Positions 10,595-19,365 of a stretch of 64,000 nt of DNA are shown one piece after another (within the stretch, counting starts at the first letter, position 1; every line of letters begins with the position of its first letter). Position numbers and translations under genes: made by a program. The notes below the pieces were generated by a model. That model saw only the letters and a program-made list of their open reading frames with translations. It ran no database searches and was not told where the DNA came from. The stretch comes from Streptomyces sp. WAC05374. GTDB lineage: Bacteria > Actinomycetota > Actinomycetes > Streptomycetales > Streptomycetaceae. The stretch is from contig NZ_SMNQ01000007.1 of the NCBI RefSeq assembly GCF_004353505.1, forward strand, positions 62,001 through 126,000, in the 5' to 3' direction.

Positions 10595-11062
10595 ATGGAG
10601 ACACTGACGGGGGGAACGGCCCTGGCGCTGGCGGGAGTTGTGCTCGGCGCCCTGGGCACGGTCCTGGGCCAGCATCTGGCGACACGGGTCGAGAGCCGGC
10701 GCCACCAGTGGGAGCGGGCCGCCACCGACCGCGCGGAGCGGAAGGCGGCCATCATGGACTTCCTCGGCTCGGCGCAGCGGATCGAGCTGGTCCTCGACAG
10801 CAGGAACCTCGGGCTCTCGGAGGCGTGCGGCACCGACGAGGAGGCCCTGCACGAGCTCTGGCTGGCGACCAAGGCCGTCGAGCTGGTCTGCGCCACCGGA
10901 ACGGCCGAGGCCGCCCGGGACTACGCCGGAGCCCTGCACGCGCGCGTGCGGGGCGGCGCCGCGAGCGCGGCTCCGGCCGCCAAGCGGGAGCGGCGGCACG
11001 CCTTCATGGAGGCCGCCCGCCGCGAGCTGAGCGGCCACCGCCCCGGACTCAAGGCCCGCTGA
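10595..11062 (+). CDS. Small membrane-anchored protein of unknown function
   Basis: 155 residues, with one N-terminal hydrophobic segment (ALALAGVVLGALGTVLG, residues 9-25) followed by a charged, largely helical region (RVESRRHQWERAATDRAERK). That fits an anchored cytosolic helical domain. It starts 15 bp after tesB and may be its third operon member. I do not recognise a family. Its stop codon lies inside a short tandem duplication. Confidence 0.65.
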   Translation: METLTGGTALALAGVVLGALGTVLGQHLATRVESRRHQWERAATDRAERKAAIMDFLGSAQRIELVLDSRNLGLSEACGTDEEALHELWLATKAVELVCATGTAEAARDYAGALHARVRGGAASAAPAAKRERRHAFMEAARRELSGHRPGLKAR

Positions 11063-11097
11063 GGCCGCCCCGCGCTCAAGGCCCGCCGAGGCCGCCC
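11048..11097. repeat. Two-copy tandem repeat, period 27 bp, across a stop codon
   Basis: CTCAAGGCCCGCTGAGGCC and the following bases to 11070 recur at 11075-11097 with one change (CTG to CCG). The first copy contains the codons LKAR and the TGA stop of the gene ending at 11062. The second copy has lost the stop and is non-coding. This is a recent local duplication. Confidence 0.7.
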
Positions 11098-11110
11098 GGG
11101 GGGCCGCCGG

Positions 11111-11878
11111 TCAGAGCAGGCCGGCCGCGTCCAGGAGGTACTGCGTCATCGGCTCGTAGAAGCGCGGGTCGACCACGTGGTCGTCCAGGGGGATCGTGAC
11201 CTGGAGGGTGCCCTCCGCCTCGCCGATGAACAGGGCGGGGTCGTTGCAGTCGGCGTACCCGATGGCGTCGATCCCGCGCTGGCCCGCCCGGCCCGCCCAG
11301 CCGTGGTCGGCGAAGACCAGGTCGGGCTGGACGTCCAGGCGGTCCAGGATCGCGTTCATCGGCTCCGGCGAGTGGGTGTGCCACAGGCTGGCGCCGCGTT
11401 CGAAGACGGCCACGTCGGCGAACTGCACGACGTACCCCTCGTCCGCGATCAGCCCGCCCGGGATGCGCACGATGTCGCACCCGGCACCGCGCAGCGCGGC
11501 GGCGGTCCTGCTGTGCACGTCCAGCAGCGCGCCCGGGTGCCCGGTCGCGAACAGCACCCGCTGCCGGCCCGCGGCGGCCTTCCGCAGCCGTGCGGCCGCC
11601 CGGTCCAGCGCGTCGACGGTCAGCTCGGGGTCGATGGTGTCCTGCCCGGCCCGGTGCGCCGGGTCGTCGTTCACCCCGCACCGCTCCGCCATCACGGCGA
11701 GCACGTCCTGCTCGTCCGTCCAGCGGTCGCCCAGCTCCAGGCCGAGCCAGTAGTGGCGGTCACCGTTCGCCAGTTTGCGGTAGTGGGAGAGGTTGTTGTC
11801 GCGGGGCGTGGCGACGTCTCCGGCGATACGGGTACGGACGAGGTGCTCGACGAGGGCGGCGCGGCTGGGTATCGGCAT
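11111..11878 (-). CDS. Phosphatase-family protein
   Basis: A 255-residue soluble protein starting at the ATG at 11878 (MPIPSRAALVEHLVRTRIAG). I believe it belongs to the Streptomyces family annotated simply as phosphatase. Visible features are an N-terminal region with DNNLSHYRKLANGDRHYW, an ATGHPGALLDVHSR loop near the middle, and conserved Asp/His groups (HTHSPEPMN, FADHGWAGRAGQ). I see no HAD or histidine-phosphatase signature, so the activity is not certain. It converges with the gene ending at 11062. Its promoter region includes one copy of the long direct repeat. Confidence 0.7.
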   Translation of the reverse strand: MPIPSRAALVEHLVRTRIAGDVATPRDNNLSHYRKLANGDRHYWLGLELGDRWTDEQDVLAVMAERCGVNDDPAHRAGQDTIDPELTVDALDRAAARLRKAAAGRQRVLFATGHPGALLDVHSRTAAALRGAGCDIVRIPGGLIADEGYVVQFADVAVFERGASLWHTHSPEPMNAILDRLDVQPDLVFADHGWAGRAGQRGIDAIGYADCNDPALFIGEAEGTLQVTIPLDDHVVDPRFYEPMTQYLLDAAGLL

Positions 11879-11921
11879 GGCCCCATTGTGCCGTCCCGCC
11901 ACGGTGGGTGGCGGTGTCATT

Positions 11922-11966
11922 CCGCCCCGTGGACGTGTCGCGGCCCCTCGGCGGGCGAGTGACCCG
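11922..11966. repeat. Direct repeat copy 1 (45 bp) flanking an unknown gene
   Basis: This copy matches 12828-12874 in the same orientation over nearly its whole length, apart from three substitutions and a 2 nt gap. The shared core is GTGTCGCGGCCCC followed by GGCGGGCGAGTGACCCG or its variant. It lies 44 bp upstream of the phosphatase-family gene start. Confidence 0.8.
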
Positions 11967-12007
11967 GCCGGGTCCCCGGCCACCGGAAGGTGCCGGGGCG
12001 ACCGGTG

Positions 12008-12766
12008 TCAGTACCGGTGCCCCGGCCAGTGGGGGTCCCCCCACCGGGCGTCGCCGGTGACGCCCAGCAGGCGTATCCGGTGGAGCAGTTCCTCCGGGGC
12101 GCCGTGGGCCCGGAGCCGTGGGGCCGCGTGGCGCACCAGCCAGGCCGTCAGTTCGGCGCACATGGCCTCCGCGTCGTGCCAGCCGTTCCACGGGAGCTGG
12201 TCGCCCAGCAGCTCGTACTCCCACTCGCCCGCCGCCTCGGCCAGGTGCTCGGTGGCCCGGGGGGAGTCGAGGCCCTCCCAGGTGGCGAGCCATGGGGTGA
12301 GCGTGCCGGAGGCCTCGGCGACCAGGGCGAGGAGCTCGTGCGCCGGCACGGCCGGCCGGGAGCCGGTCAGGGTGTGCACCCACCAGGCGTCCAGGAACTC
12401 CCACACGGGCGCGGCGTGGTCGGCGGGCCATCGCGTCCAGCCGGCCATGGTGAACCAGCGTCCGACCTCGTGCATGCCGGACCAGGCCTCGACCCGGCCT
12501 TCGACGAGGGCCCGGGAGAGCTGGGGCAGGACACGGCGCAGCACCGCCCCGCGGTCGGTCCAGTCGGTGGCCCGCCAGGTGCGCGCGAGGAGATCCGGGT
12601 ACAGCTCCACGTCCGGCGTCTTCAGCAGGGCGAGGTCCTCGTCGCTGCCCCAGTGGCAGGTGCAGTTGGACTCGTCGGGGCGGGCGGTCATGCCCCGGAA
12701 GGTCACGGCCAGACCGCTCAGCGCGGCGTCGAGACGTGCGGACGGGGGCAGCGGGGCAGCGTGCAT
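12008..12766 (-). CDS. Unknown protein carried between two direct repeats
   Basis: 252 residues from the ATG at 12766; a TTG at 12784 would add six. The protein is soluble, Trp-rich and largely helical. Around residues 36-41 it carries CTCHWGS, and later VEAWSGMHEVGRWF. I do not recognise the family. It ends a few bases before the first direct repeat and begins about 60 bp after the second, so the gene is exactly bracketed. That suggests it arrived, or can leave, as a unit. Codon use is ordinary high GC, so any transfer was from a similar genome or is old. Confidence 0.65.
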   Translation of the reverse strand: MHAAPLPPSARLDAALSGLAVTFRGMTARPDESNCTCHWGSDEDLALLKTPDVELYPDLLARTWRATDWTDRGAVLRRVLPQLSRALVEGRVEAWSGMHEVGRWFTMAGWTRWPADHAAPVWEFLDAWWVHTLTGSRPAVPAHELLALVAEASGTLTPWLATWEGLDSPRATEHLAEAAGEWEYELLGDQLPWNGWHDAEAMCAELTAWLVRHAAPRLRAHGAPEELLHRIRLLGVTGDARWGDPHWPGHRY

Positions 12767-12827
12767 GGCGGGTGCCGCTCTCAAGGACTCCGGCGGCCGG
12801 CGCGACCGAAGATCCGGACTCTACCCG

Positions 12828-12874
12828 CCGCCCCGGGGTCGTGTCGCGGCCCCCCTCAGCGGGCGAGTGACCCG
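12828..12874. repeat. Direct repeat copy 2 (47 bp) overlapping the TetR gene 3' end
   Basis: The partner of 11922-11966. It covers the last codons and stop of the TetR gene (stop at 12856). Having one copy inside the 3' end of a gene and one copy beyond the extra gene is the geometry left by site-specific insertion or by duplication. Confidence 0.8.
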
Positions 12875-13434
12875 AACGCCCCGTGGGCCAGGCGGCGCAG
12901 CAGGGACTCCATGGCGGTGCGGCCGAGCAGGCCGATGTGCGGGGTGGAGTTGAGCAGGCCGAACACGGCGTGGACGGTGGCCCGTGCCTCCGCCTCCGGG
13001 GGCGCCGGGTACAGCTCGCGGACCACCGCGACCCACAGCTCGACGTACTGCCGCTGGAGCTGGCGCACCCTCTTTCGGTCGGTCTCCCGCAGGCGGTCCA
13101 GCTCGCGGTCGTGCAGGGTGATCAGGGGGCGGTCGTCGAGCGCGAAGTCGATGTGCCCGTCGATGAGCGAGCCGAGCAGCGCCTCGGGGTCGCCCGCCGC
13201 CTCCTGTACGCGTCGCCGGCCGCCGTCGAGGAGCCGCTCACTGATGCCGACCAGCAGCTCGGCCAGCATGGCGTCCTTGCCGGGGAAGTGCCGGTAGAGG
13301 CCGGGGCCGCTGATGCCGACCGCTGCCCCTATCTCGTCGACGCCTACGCCGTGGAAGCCGCGCTCGGCGAAGAGGCGGGCGGCCTCCTTGAGGATCTGCT
13401 CACGGCGCGTCGGGGCGTCGGTCCTGGTGCTCAT
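12856..13434 (-). CDS. TetR-family regulator of the acyl-CoA carboxylase operon
   Basis: A 192-residue repressor. The N-terminal helix-turn-helix spans about residues 10-56 (ILKEAARLFAERGFHGVGV, then ISGPGLYRHFPGKDAML). The C-terminal helical ligand domain follows. The ATG at 13434 is used; a TTG at 13452 would add six residues. It is divergent from accD1, and two near-identical palindromic sites lie in the 74 bp between the two starts. It therefore most likely represses both itself and the carboxylase operon, with an acyl-CoA intermediate as inducer (inference). Confidence 0.9.
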   Translation of the reverse strand: MSTRTDAPTRREQILKEAARLFAERGFHGVGVDEIGAAVGISGPGLYRHFPGKDAMLAELLVGISERLLDGGRRRVQEAAGDPEALLGSLIDGHIDFALDDRPLITLHDRELDRLRETDRKRVRQLQRQYVELWVAVVRELYPAPPEAEARATVHAVFGLLNSTPHIGLLGRTAMESLLRRLAHGAFGSLAR

Positions 13435-13456
13435 GGGATTGATTCTAGACAAGGCG

Positions 13457-13472
13457 GTTAGCGGTCGTTAAC
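13457..13472. promoter_or_regulatory. TetR operator copy 1
   Basis: GTTAGCGGTCGTTAAC is an imperfect palindrome (GTTA...TAAC ends) in the divergent TetR/accD1 region. It is repeated 29 bp further on with two base changes. Confidence 0.6.
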
Positions 13473-13485
13473 CTGATGGACATAC

Positions 13486-13501
13486 GTTAACGGTCATTAA
13501 C
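13486..13501. promoter_or_regulatory. TetR operator copy 2
   Basis: GTTAACGGTCATTAAC has 5 bp inverted ends (GTTAA/TTAAC) and ends only 7 bp before the accD1 ATG, so bound repressor would block the ribosome-site and promoter zone. The 29 bp spacing (close to three helix turns) puts both sites on roughly the same face of the DNA. Confidence 0.6.
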
Positions 13502-13508
13502 TGGGGGC

Positions 13509-15128
13509 ATGATGCAGCAGGCGCCCGTGCTGACCAGCACGGCAGATCCGGCCTCCGCCGCCTGGCAGGCCAATGAGGCGGCGCACCACGAGCTGGCCGA
13601 GGGGCTGCGCGCACGGCTGGCCGCCGCCCGCCTCGGCGGCGGGGAGAAGGCCCGCGCCCGGCACACGGCGCGCGGCAAGCTGCTCCCGCGCGACCGGGTC
13701 GACACCCTCCTGGACCCCGGATCACCCTTCCTGGAGCTGGCACCGCTGGCCGCCGAGGGGATGTACGAGGGCCAGGCGCCCGCCGCCGGGGTGATCGCCG
13801 GTATCGGACGGGTGAGCGGCCGCGAGGTCGTCGTCGTGGCGAACGACGCCACGGTCAAGGGCGGCACGTACTACCCGATGACGGTCAAGAAGCACCTGCG
13901 GGCGCAGGAGGTGGCGCTGGAGAACCGCCTCCCGTGCGTCTACCTGGTGGACTCGGGCGGCGCCTTCCTGCCCAAGCAGGACGAGGTCTTCCCCGACCGG
14001 GAGCACTTCGGGCGGATCTTCTACAACCAGGCCCGGATGTCCGGTGCCGGCATCCCGCAGATCGCCGCGGTGCTGGGGTCCTGCACGGCGGGCGGCGCCT
14101 ATGTGCCCGCGATGAGCGACGAGGCCGTGATCGTGCGGAACCAGGGCACGATCTTCCTGGGCGGCCCGCCGCTCGTGAAGGCGGCGACCGGCGAGGTCGT
14201 CACGGCCGAGGAGCTGGGCGGCGGCGAGGTCCACTCCCGTACCTCCGGTGTCACCGACCACCTCGCGGAGGACGACGCGCACGCCCTGCGCATCGTGCGG
14301 AACATCGTCTCGACGCTCCCCGCCCGGGGCCCGCTGCCCTGGTCGGTGGAGCCGGCCGAGGAGCCCAAGGTCGACCCGGCGGGGCTGTACGGGGCGGTTC
14401 CGGTGGACTCGCGCACGCCCTACGACGCGCGGGAGATCATCGCGCGGATCGTGGACGGCTCGCGGTTCCAGGAGTTCAAGTCCGAGTTCGGCCAGACCCT
14501 GGTGACCGGCTTCGCCCGGATCCACGGCCACCCGGTGGGGATCGTCGCCAACAACGGCATCCTGTTCGCCGAGTCCGCCCAGAAGGGCGCCCACTTCATC
14601 GAGCTGTGCGACCAGCGCGGCATCCCGCTGCTGTTCCTGCAGAACATCTCCGGCTTCATGGTCGGCCGGGACTACGAGGCGGGCGGCATCGCCAAGCACG
14701 GCGCCAAGATGGTCACCGCCGTCGCCTGCACGCGCGTGCCCAAGCTGACGGTGGTCGTCGGCGGTTCGTACGGCGCGGGCAACTACTCGATGTGCGGCCG
14801 GGCCTACAGCCCCCGCTTCCTGTGGATGTGGCCCAACGCCAAGATCTCCGTCATGGGCGGCGAGCAGGCCGCCTCCGTCCTCGCCACCGTCAAGCGCGAC
14901 CAGATCGAGGCGCGCGGGGAGTCCTGGCCGGCCGAGGACGAGGAGGCGTTCAAGGACCCGATCCGCGCGCAGTACGAGGAGCAGGGGAACGCCTACTACG
15001 CCACGGCCCGCCTCTGGGACGACGGCGTGATCGACCCGCTGGAGACCCGCCAGGTCCTGGGTCTGGCCCTGACCGCCTGTGCCAACGCCCCGCTGGGAGA
15101 CCCCCAGTTCGGCGTCTTCCGGATGTGA
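13509..15128 (+). CDS. accD1: Acyl-CoA carboxylase beta subunit (methylcrotonyl-CoA carboxylase type)
   Basis: A 539-residue carboxyltransferase subunit that moves CO2 from carboxybiotin to an acyl-CoA. Starts at 13509 and 13512 are both ATG, behind GGGGG. Two crotonase-fold halves are seen: an N-terminal biotin-binding half (with [16 protein letters not shown] near residue 195) and a C-terminal acyl-CoA half ([15 protein letters not shown] and [20 protein letters not shown]). The order carboxylase beta, carboxylase alpha, HMG-CoA lyase, acyl-CoA dehydrogenase is that of leucine catabolism, so 3-methylcrotonyl-CoA is the likely substrate. The 3-methylglutaconyl-CoA hydratase that completes the route is not in the window. 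Confidence 0.9.
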   Translation: MMQQAPVLTSTADPASAAWQANEAAHHELAEGLRARLAAARLGGGEKARARHTARGKLLPRDRVDTLLDPGSPFLELAPLAAEGMYEGQAPAAGVIAGIGRVSGREVVVVANDATVKGGTYYPMTVKKHLRAQEVALENRLPCVYLVDSGGAFLPKQDEVFPDREHFGRIFYNQARMSGAGIPQIAAVLGSCTAGGAYVPAMSDEAVIVRNQGTIFLGGPPLVKAATGEVVTAEELGGGEVHSRTSGVTDHLAEDDAHALRIVRNIVSTLPARGPLPWSVEPAEEPKVDPAGLYGAVPVDSRTPYDAREIIARIVDGSRFQEFKSEFGQTLVTGFARIHGHPVGIVANNGILFAESAQKGAHFIELCDQRGIPLLFLQNISGFMVGRDYEAGGIAKHGAKMVTAVACTRVPKLTVVVGGSYGAGNYSMCGRAYSPRFLWMWPNAKISVMGGEQAASVLATVKRDQIEARGESWPAEDEEAFKDPIRAQYEEQGNAYYATARLWDDGVIDPLETRQVLGLALTACANAPLGDPQFGVFRM

Positions 15129-15135
15129 GGGACTG

Positions 15136-17073
15136 ATGTTCACGACTGTTCTTGTCGCCAACCGGGGCGAGATCGCGGTGCGCGTCATCCGCACGCTGCG
15201 GGCCCTGGGCATCCGCTCGGTCGCCGTCTTCAGCGACGCGGACGCCGACGCCCGGCACGTCCGGGAGGCGGACACGGCGGTACGGATCGGCCCGCCGCCC
15301 GCCGCCGAGAGCTACCTGTGCGTGGACCGGCTGCTGGAGGCGGCCCGGCGGACCGGCGCGCAGGCGGTCCACCCCGGGTACGGCTTCCTCGCGGAGAACG
15401 CCGCCTTCGCGCAGGCGTGCGAGGACGCGGGCCTGGTCTTCATCGGGCCGCCCGCGTCCGCCATCGCCCTCATGGGCGACAAGATCCGCGCCAAGGAGAC
15501 GGTGAAGGCCGCCGGTGTTCCGGTGGTGCCCGGCTCCTCGGGCAGCGGCCTGAGCGACGACGAACTGGCGGCGGCCGCCCGTGAGATCGGCATGCCGGTG
15601 CTGCTGAAGCCCTCGGCGGGCGGCGGCGGCAAGGGCATGCGGCTCACGCGCGCCGAGTCGGCCCTGATGGACGAGATCGCGGCGGCGCGGCGCGAAGCAC
15701 GGGCGTCGTTCGGCGACGACACACTCCTGGTGGAGCGGTGGATCGACCGGCCCCGTCACATCGAGATCCAGGTGCTGGCGGACGGCCACGGCAATGTCGT
15801 CCACCTCGGCGAGCGCGAGTGCTCCCTCCAGCGACGCCACCAGAAGATCATCGAAGAGGCGCCGTCCGTCCTGCTGGACGAGAAGACCCGCGCGGCGATG
15901 GGCGAGGCGGCCGTCCAGGCGGCCCGCTCCTGCGGCTACCGGGGTGCGGGGACGGTGGAGTTCATCGTCCCGGGCGGCGACCCGTCCGCCCACTACTTCA
16001 TGGAGATGAACACCCGGCTCCAGGTGGAGCACCCGGTCACCGAGCTGATCACGGGCGTGGACCTGGTGGAGTGGCAGTTGCGGGTGGCCGCCGGGGAACC
16101 GCTCGGCTTCACCCAGGACGACATCGCGCTCACCGGCCACTCCATCGAGGCCCGCCTCTGCGCCGAGGACCCCGCCCGGGGCTTCCTGCCGTCGGGCGGC
16201 ACGGTGCTGGCCCTGCGCGAGCCGGCGGGTGAGGGGGTGCGGACCGACTCGGGCCTGAGCGAGGGCACGGAGGTCTCCAGCCTGTACGACCCGATGCTCG
16301 CCAAGGTCATCGTCCACGCCCCGGACCGGCCCACCGCCCTGCGCAGGCTGCGCGCCGCCCTGGCCGGCACGGTGACCCTCGGCGTCCCGACCAACGCGGG
16401 GTTCCTGCGCCGCCTGCTCGACCACCCGGACGTCGTCTCCGGCGACCTGGACACCGGACTGGTGGAGCGGGACGCGGAGAGCCTGGTCCCCGAGGGCGTC
16501 CCGGAGGAGGTGTACGAGGCCGCCGCGGCGGTACGCCAGGCCCGGCTCGGGCCCCGTCCGGACGCGAGCGGCTGGACCGACCCGTTCGCGGTGCCCAGCG
16601 GCTGGCGGCTCGGCGGGGAGCACGTGCCGGTCACGCACTGGCTGCGCGTCCCGGGGCACGACCCGGTCGCCCACCGCACCCGGGGCCACGCGCGCGTGGA
16701 CGCCGACCGGGTCACGGTCACCGTGGACGGTCTCACCCACACGTTCCACCGTGCCGGGACGTGGCTGGGCCGGGACGGGGACACGTGGAACGTGCTGGAC
16801 CACGACCCCGTGGAGGCGTCGCTCGGCCGGAGCGCCCACGCGGGGGCCGACTCGCTCACCGCGCCCATGCCGGGGACGGTCACCGTCGTGAAGGTGGCCG
16901 TCGGGGACGAGGTGACGGCCGGACAGGGACTGGTGGTCGTCGAGGCGATGAAGATGGAGCACGTCATCTCCGCCCCGCACGACGGCACCGTCGCCGAGCT
17001 GGACGTCACCCCCGGCACCACCGTCGCCATGGACCAGGTGCTGGCCGTGGTGGTCCCCAAGGAGGAGCAGTGA
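15136..17073 (+). CDS. accA1: Acyl-CoA carboxylase alpha subunit (biotin carboxylase + BCCP)
   Basis: A 645-residue biotin-dependent subunit. The ATG at 15136 lies 7 bp after the accD1 stop with GAGGGAC upstream. The N-terminal biotin carboxylase domain (about 1-445) begins with [16 protein letters not shown] and has the ATP loop GGGGKGM near residue 163. A middle linker domain (about 450-575) is followed by the C-terminal biotinyl domain, with EAMKM placing biotin on K606. It partners with the adjacent beta subunit to carboxylate 3-methylcrotonyl-CoA or a related acyl-CoA. Confidence 0.92.
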   Translation: MFTTVLVANRGEIAVRVIRTLRALGIRSVAVFSDADADARHVREADTAVRIGPPPAAESYLCVDRLLEAARRTGAQAVHPGYGFLAENAAFAQACEDAGLVFIGPPASAIALMGDKIRAKETVKAAGVPVVPGSSGSGLSDDELAAAAREIGMPVLLKPSAGGGGKGMRLTRAESALMDEIAAARREARASFGDDTLLVERWIDRPRHIEIQVLADGHGNVVHLGERECSLQRRHQKIIEEAPSVLLDEKTRAAMGEAAVQAARSCGYRGAGTVEFIVPGGDPSAHYFMEMNTRLQVEHPVTELITGVDLVEWQLRVAAGEPLGFTQDDIALTGHSIEARLCAEDPARGFLPSGGTVLALREPAGEGVRTDSGLSEGTEVSSLYDPMLAKVIVHAPDRPTALRRLRAALAGTVTLGVPTNAGFLRRLLDHPDVVSGDLDTGLVERDAESLVPEGVPEEVYEAAAAVRQARLGPRPDASGWTDPFAVPSGWRLGGEHVPVTHWLRVPGHDPVAHRTRGHARVDADRVTVTVDGLTHTFHRAGTWLGRDGDTWNVLDHDPVEASLGRSAHAGADSLTAPMPGTVTVVKVAVGDEVTAGQGLVVVEAMKMEHVISAPHDGTVAELDVTPGTTVAMDQVLAVVVPKEEQ

Positions 17074-18023
17074 CCGGCGGACTTCCCATGACGTTCCCCG
17101 TGGACGGCCTGCCCGCCCGGGTGCGCATCCACGAGGTCGGCGCGCGCGACGGCCTCCAGAACGAGCAGGGTCTCGTCCCCACCGAGGTGAAGGCCGAGTT
17201 CATCCGGCGCCTCGCGGACGCCGGGCTGTCCACCATCGAGGCGACCAGCTTCGTCCACCCCAAGTGGGTGCCCCAGCTCGCCGACGCCGAGCAACTGTTC
17301 CCGCTCGTCAGGGACCTGGCGGGGGTGCGCCTGCCGGTCCTCGTCCCGAACGAGCGGGGGCTGGACCGGGCGCTGGCGCTCGGGGCGCGCGAGGTGGCCG
17401 TGTTCGCCAGCGCCACCGAGTCGTTCGCCAAGGCCAACCTGAACCGCACGGTCGACGAGGCGCTCGCCATGTTCGCCCCGGTCGTCACCCGCGCCGTGGA
17501 GCACGGCCTGACCGTACGCGGCTACCTGTCCATGTGCTTCGGCGACCCCTGGGAAGGGCCCGTCCCGGTCGACCAGGTCGTCGCCGTATGCCGGCGCCTG
17601 CGGGACATGGGCTGCGACGAGCTGAGCCTGGGCGACACCATCGGTGTGGCCACCCCCGGCCACGTACAGCGCCTGCTCGCCGCCCTGCACGAGGCGGGCA
17701 TTCCGGCCGGCGCGCTGGCCGTGCACTTCCACGACACCTACGGCCAGGCGCTCGCCAACACGCTCACCGCCCTCCAGCACGGCGTCACCACGGTGGACGC
17801 CTCCGCCGGTGGCCTCGGCGGCTGCCCGTACGCCAAGTCCGCCACCGGCAACCTCGCCACCGAAGACCTCGTGTGGATGCTCCACGGCCTCGGCATCGAC
17901 ACCGGGGTCGACCTCGGCCGGCTCACCGCCACGAGCGTGTGGCTGGCCGGACAACTGGGCCGTCCCAGCCCGTCCCGCACTGTCCGCGCCCTCGGCGGCG
18001 CGGCCTCCCACAAGGAGTCCTGA
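17070..18023 (+). CDS. hmgL: Hydroxymethylglutaryl-CoA lyase
   Basis: A 317-residue TIM-barrel lyase that cleaves HMG-CoA to acetyl-CoA and acetoacetate, the last step of leucine breakdown. The GTG at 17070 overlaps the upstream TGA by 4 bp and has AAGGAGG just before it; an ATG at 17088 is the alternative. Visible motifs are [10 protein letters not shown] near residue 20 (catalytic Arg and metal Asp), VHFHDTYG near residue 216 (metal histidines), and the Cys-containing GLGGCPYAK loop near residue 249. All catalytic elements seem intact. Confidence 0.92.
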   Translation: MTGGLPMTFPVDGLPARVRIHEVGARDGLQNEQGLVPTEVKAEFIRRLADAGLSTIEATSFVHPKWVPQLADAEQLFPLVRDLAGVRLPVLVPNERGLDRALALGAREVAVFASATESFAKANLNRTVDEALAMFAPVVTRAVEHGLTVRGYLSMCFGDPWEGPVPVDQVVAVCRRLRDMGCDELSLGDTIGVATPGHVQRLLAALHEAGIPAGALAVHFHDTYGQALANTLTALQHGVTTVDASAGGLGGCPYAKSATGNLATEDLVWMLHGLGIDTGVDLGRLTATSVWLAGQLGRPSPSRTVRALGGAASHKES

Positions 18024-18026
18024 GTC

Positions 18027-19187
18027 ATGTCCCTGGACCACCGGCTCTCACCGGAGCACGAGGAACTGCGCCGCACCGTCGAGGAGTTCGCGCACGAGGT
18101 CGTCGCCCCGAAGATCGGGGACTTCTACGAGCGCCACGAGTTCCCGTACGAGATCGTCCGCGAAATGGGGCAGATGGGCCTGTTCGGGCTGCCCTTCCCG
18201 GAGGAGTACGGCGGCATGGGCGGCGACTACCTCGCGCTCGGCATCGCCCTGGAGGAGCTGGCCCGGGTGGACTCCTCCGTGGCCATCACCCTGGAGGCGG
18301 GCGTCTCGCTCGGCGCGATGCCGGTCTACCGCTTCGGCACCGAGGAGCAGAAGCGGCAGTGGCTGCCGCGGATGTGCGGCGGCGAGATCCTGGGCGCGTT
18401 CGGGCTGACGGAGCCGGGCGCGGGCTCGGACGCGGGCGGCACCCGCACCACCGCCGTGCGCGACGGCGACGAGTGGGTCATCAACGGCTCCAAGTGCTTC
18501 ATCACCAACTCGGGCACGGACATCACCGGCCTGGTCACGGTCACCGCCGTCACCGGCCGCACCCCCGAGGGCAAACCGCTGATCTCCTCCATCATCGTTC
18601 CGTCCGGCACCCCCGGCTTCACGGTCGCGGCGCCCTACTCCAAGGTCGGGTGGAACGCCTCGGACACCCGGGAGCTGTCCTTCTCCGACGTCCGGGTCCC
18701 GGTGTCCAACCTGCTGGGCGAGGAGGGGCGCGGATACGCCCAGTTCCTCCGCATCCTCGACGAGGGCAGGATCGCCATCTCGGCGCTCGCGACGGGCCTG
18801 GCGCAGGGGTGTGTCGACGAGTCGGTGAAGTACGCCAAGGAGCGGCACGCCTTCGGGCGGCCCATCGGCGACAACCAGGCCATCCAGTTCAAGATCGCCG
18901 ACATGGAGATGCGGGCGCACATGGCCCGGATCGGCTGGCGGGACGCGGCGTCCCGGCTGGTGAGCGGCGAGCCGTTCAAGAAGGAGGCCGCGCTGGCGAA
19001 GCTGTACTCGTCGACGGTCGCCGTCGACAACGCCCGTGAGGCCACCCAGATCCACGGCGGTTACGGCTTCATGAACGAGTACCCCGTGGCCCGGATGTGG
19101 CGCGACTCCAAGATCCTGGAGATCGGCGAGGGCACCAGCGAGGTCCAGCGCATGCTCATCGCCCGGGAGTTGGGCCTGTCGGCCTGA
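18027..19187 (+). CDS. acdH: Acyl-CoA dehydrogenase, MCAD/SCAD-type active site
   Basis: A 386-residue FAD dehydrogenase and last gene of the operon, 3 bp after hmgL. It has LTEPGAGSDAGG (FAD/substrate loop) and IHGGYGFMNEYPVAR. The catalytic Glu is at the MCAD position (GEGTSE, E368), while the IVD/LCAD position carries Gly (DEGRIAIS). Operon context says isovaleryl-CoA. By catalytic-residue position, however, it resembles short/branched-chain dehydrogenases, and the paralogue at 8541 resembles IVD/LCAD. It is probably broad for branched-chain acyl-CoAs. Confidence 0.9.
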   Translation: MSLDHRLSPEHEELRRTVEEFAHEVVAPKIGDFYERHEFPYEIVREMGQMGLFGLPFPEEYGGMGGDYLALGIALEELARVDSSVAITLEAGVSLGAMPVYRFGTEEQKRQWLPRMCGGEILGAFGLTEPGAGSDAGGTRTTAVRDGDEWVINGSKCFITNSGTDITGLVTVTAVTGRTPEGKPLISSIIVPSGTPGFTVAAPYSKVGWNASDTRELSFSDVRVPVSNLLGEEGRGYAQFLRILDEGRIAISALATGLAQGCVDESVKYAKERHAFGRPIGDNQAIQFKIADMEMRAHMARIGWRDAASRLVSGEPFKKEAALAKLYSSTVAVDNAREATQIHGGYGFMNEYPVARMWRDSKILEIGEGTSEVQRMLIARELGLSA

Positions 19188-19270
19188 TCTCGCGCGTACG
19201 CCGCGGCCGTCGCCGTCCACCGGCGGCGGCCGCGCCGTGTCCGCGCCCGGTGGCTCCGTGGCCCATCGCA

Positions 19271-19287
19271 CAGGGGGGCACCCCCTG
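19271..19287 (+). terminator. GC hairpin after acdH
   Basis: CAGGGGG-GCA-CCCCCTG forms a 7 bp perfect stem with a 3 nt loop, 84 bp after the acdH stop and just before the desE iron box. It has no U-tract, which is normal in this genus. Confidence 0.5.
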
Positions 19288-19296
19288 GACAAGGCG

Positions 19297-19315
19297 TGAG
19301 GTTAGGCTAACCTTT
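19297..19315. promoter_or_regulatory. DmdR iron box upstream of desE
   Basis: TGAGGTTAGGCTAACCTTT contains the perfect core AGGTTAGGCTAACCT of the 19 bp DmdR/IdeR iron box. It lies 51 bp before the desE ATG and should repress desEF when iron is plentiful. Confidence 0.9.
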
Positions 19316-19365
19316 CTTCGACCTTGACCGTTGGCCGAATACGGCCGTACGAAAGCGACTCCGCC

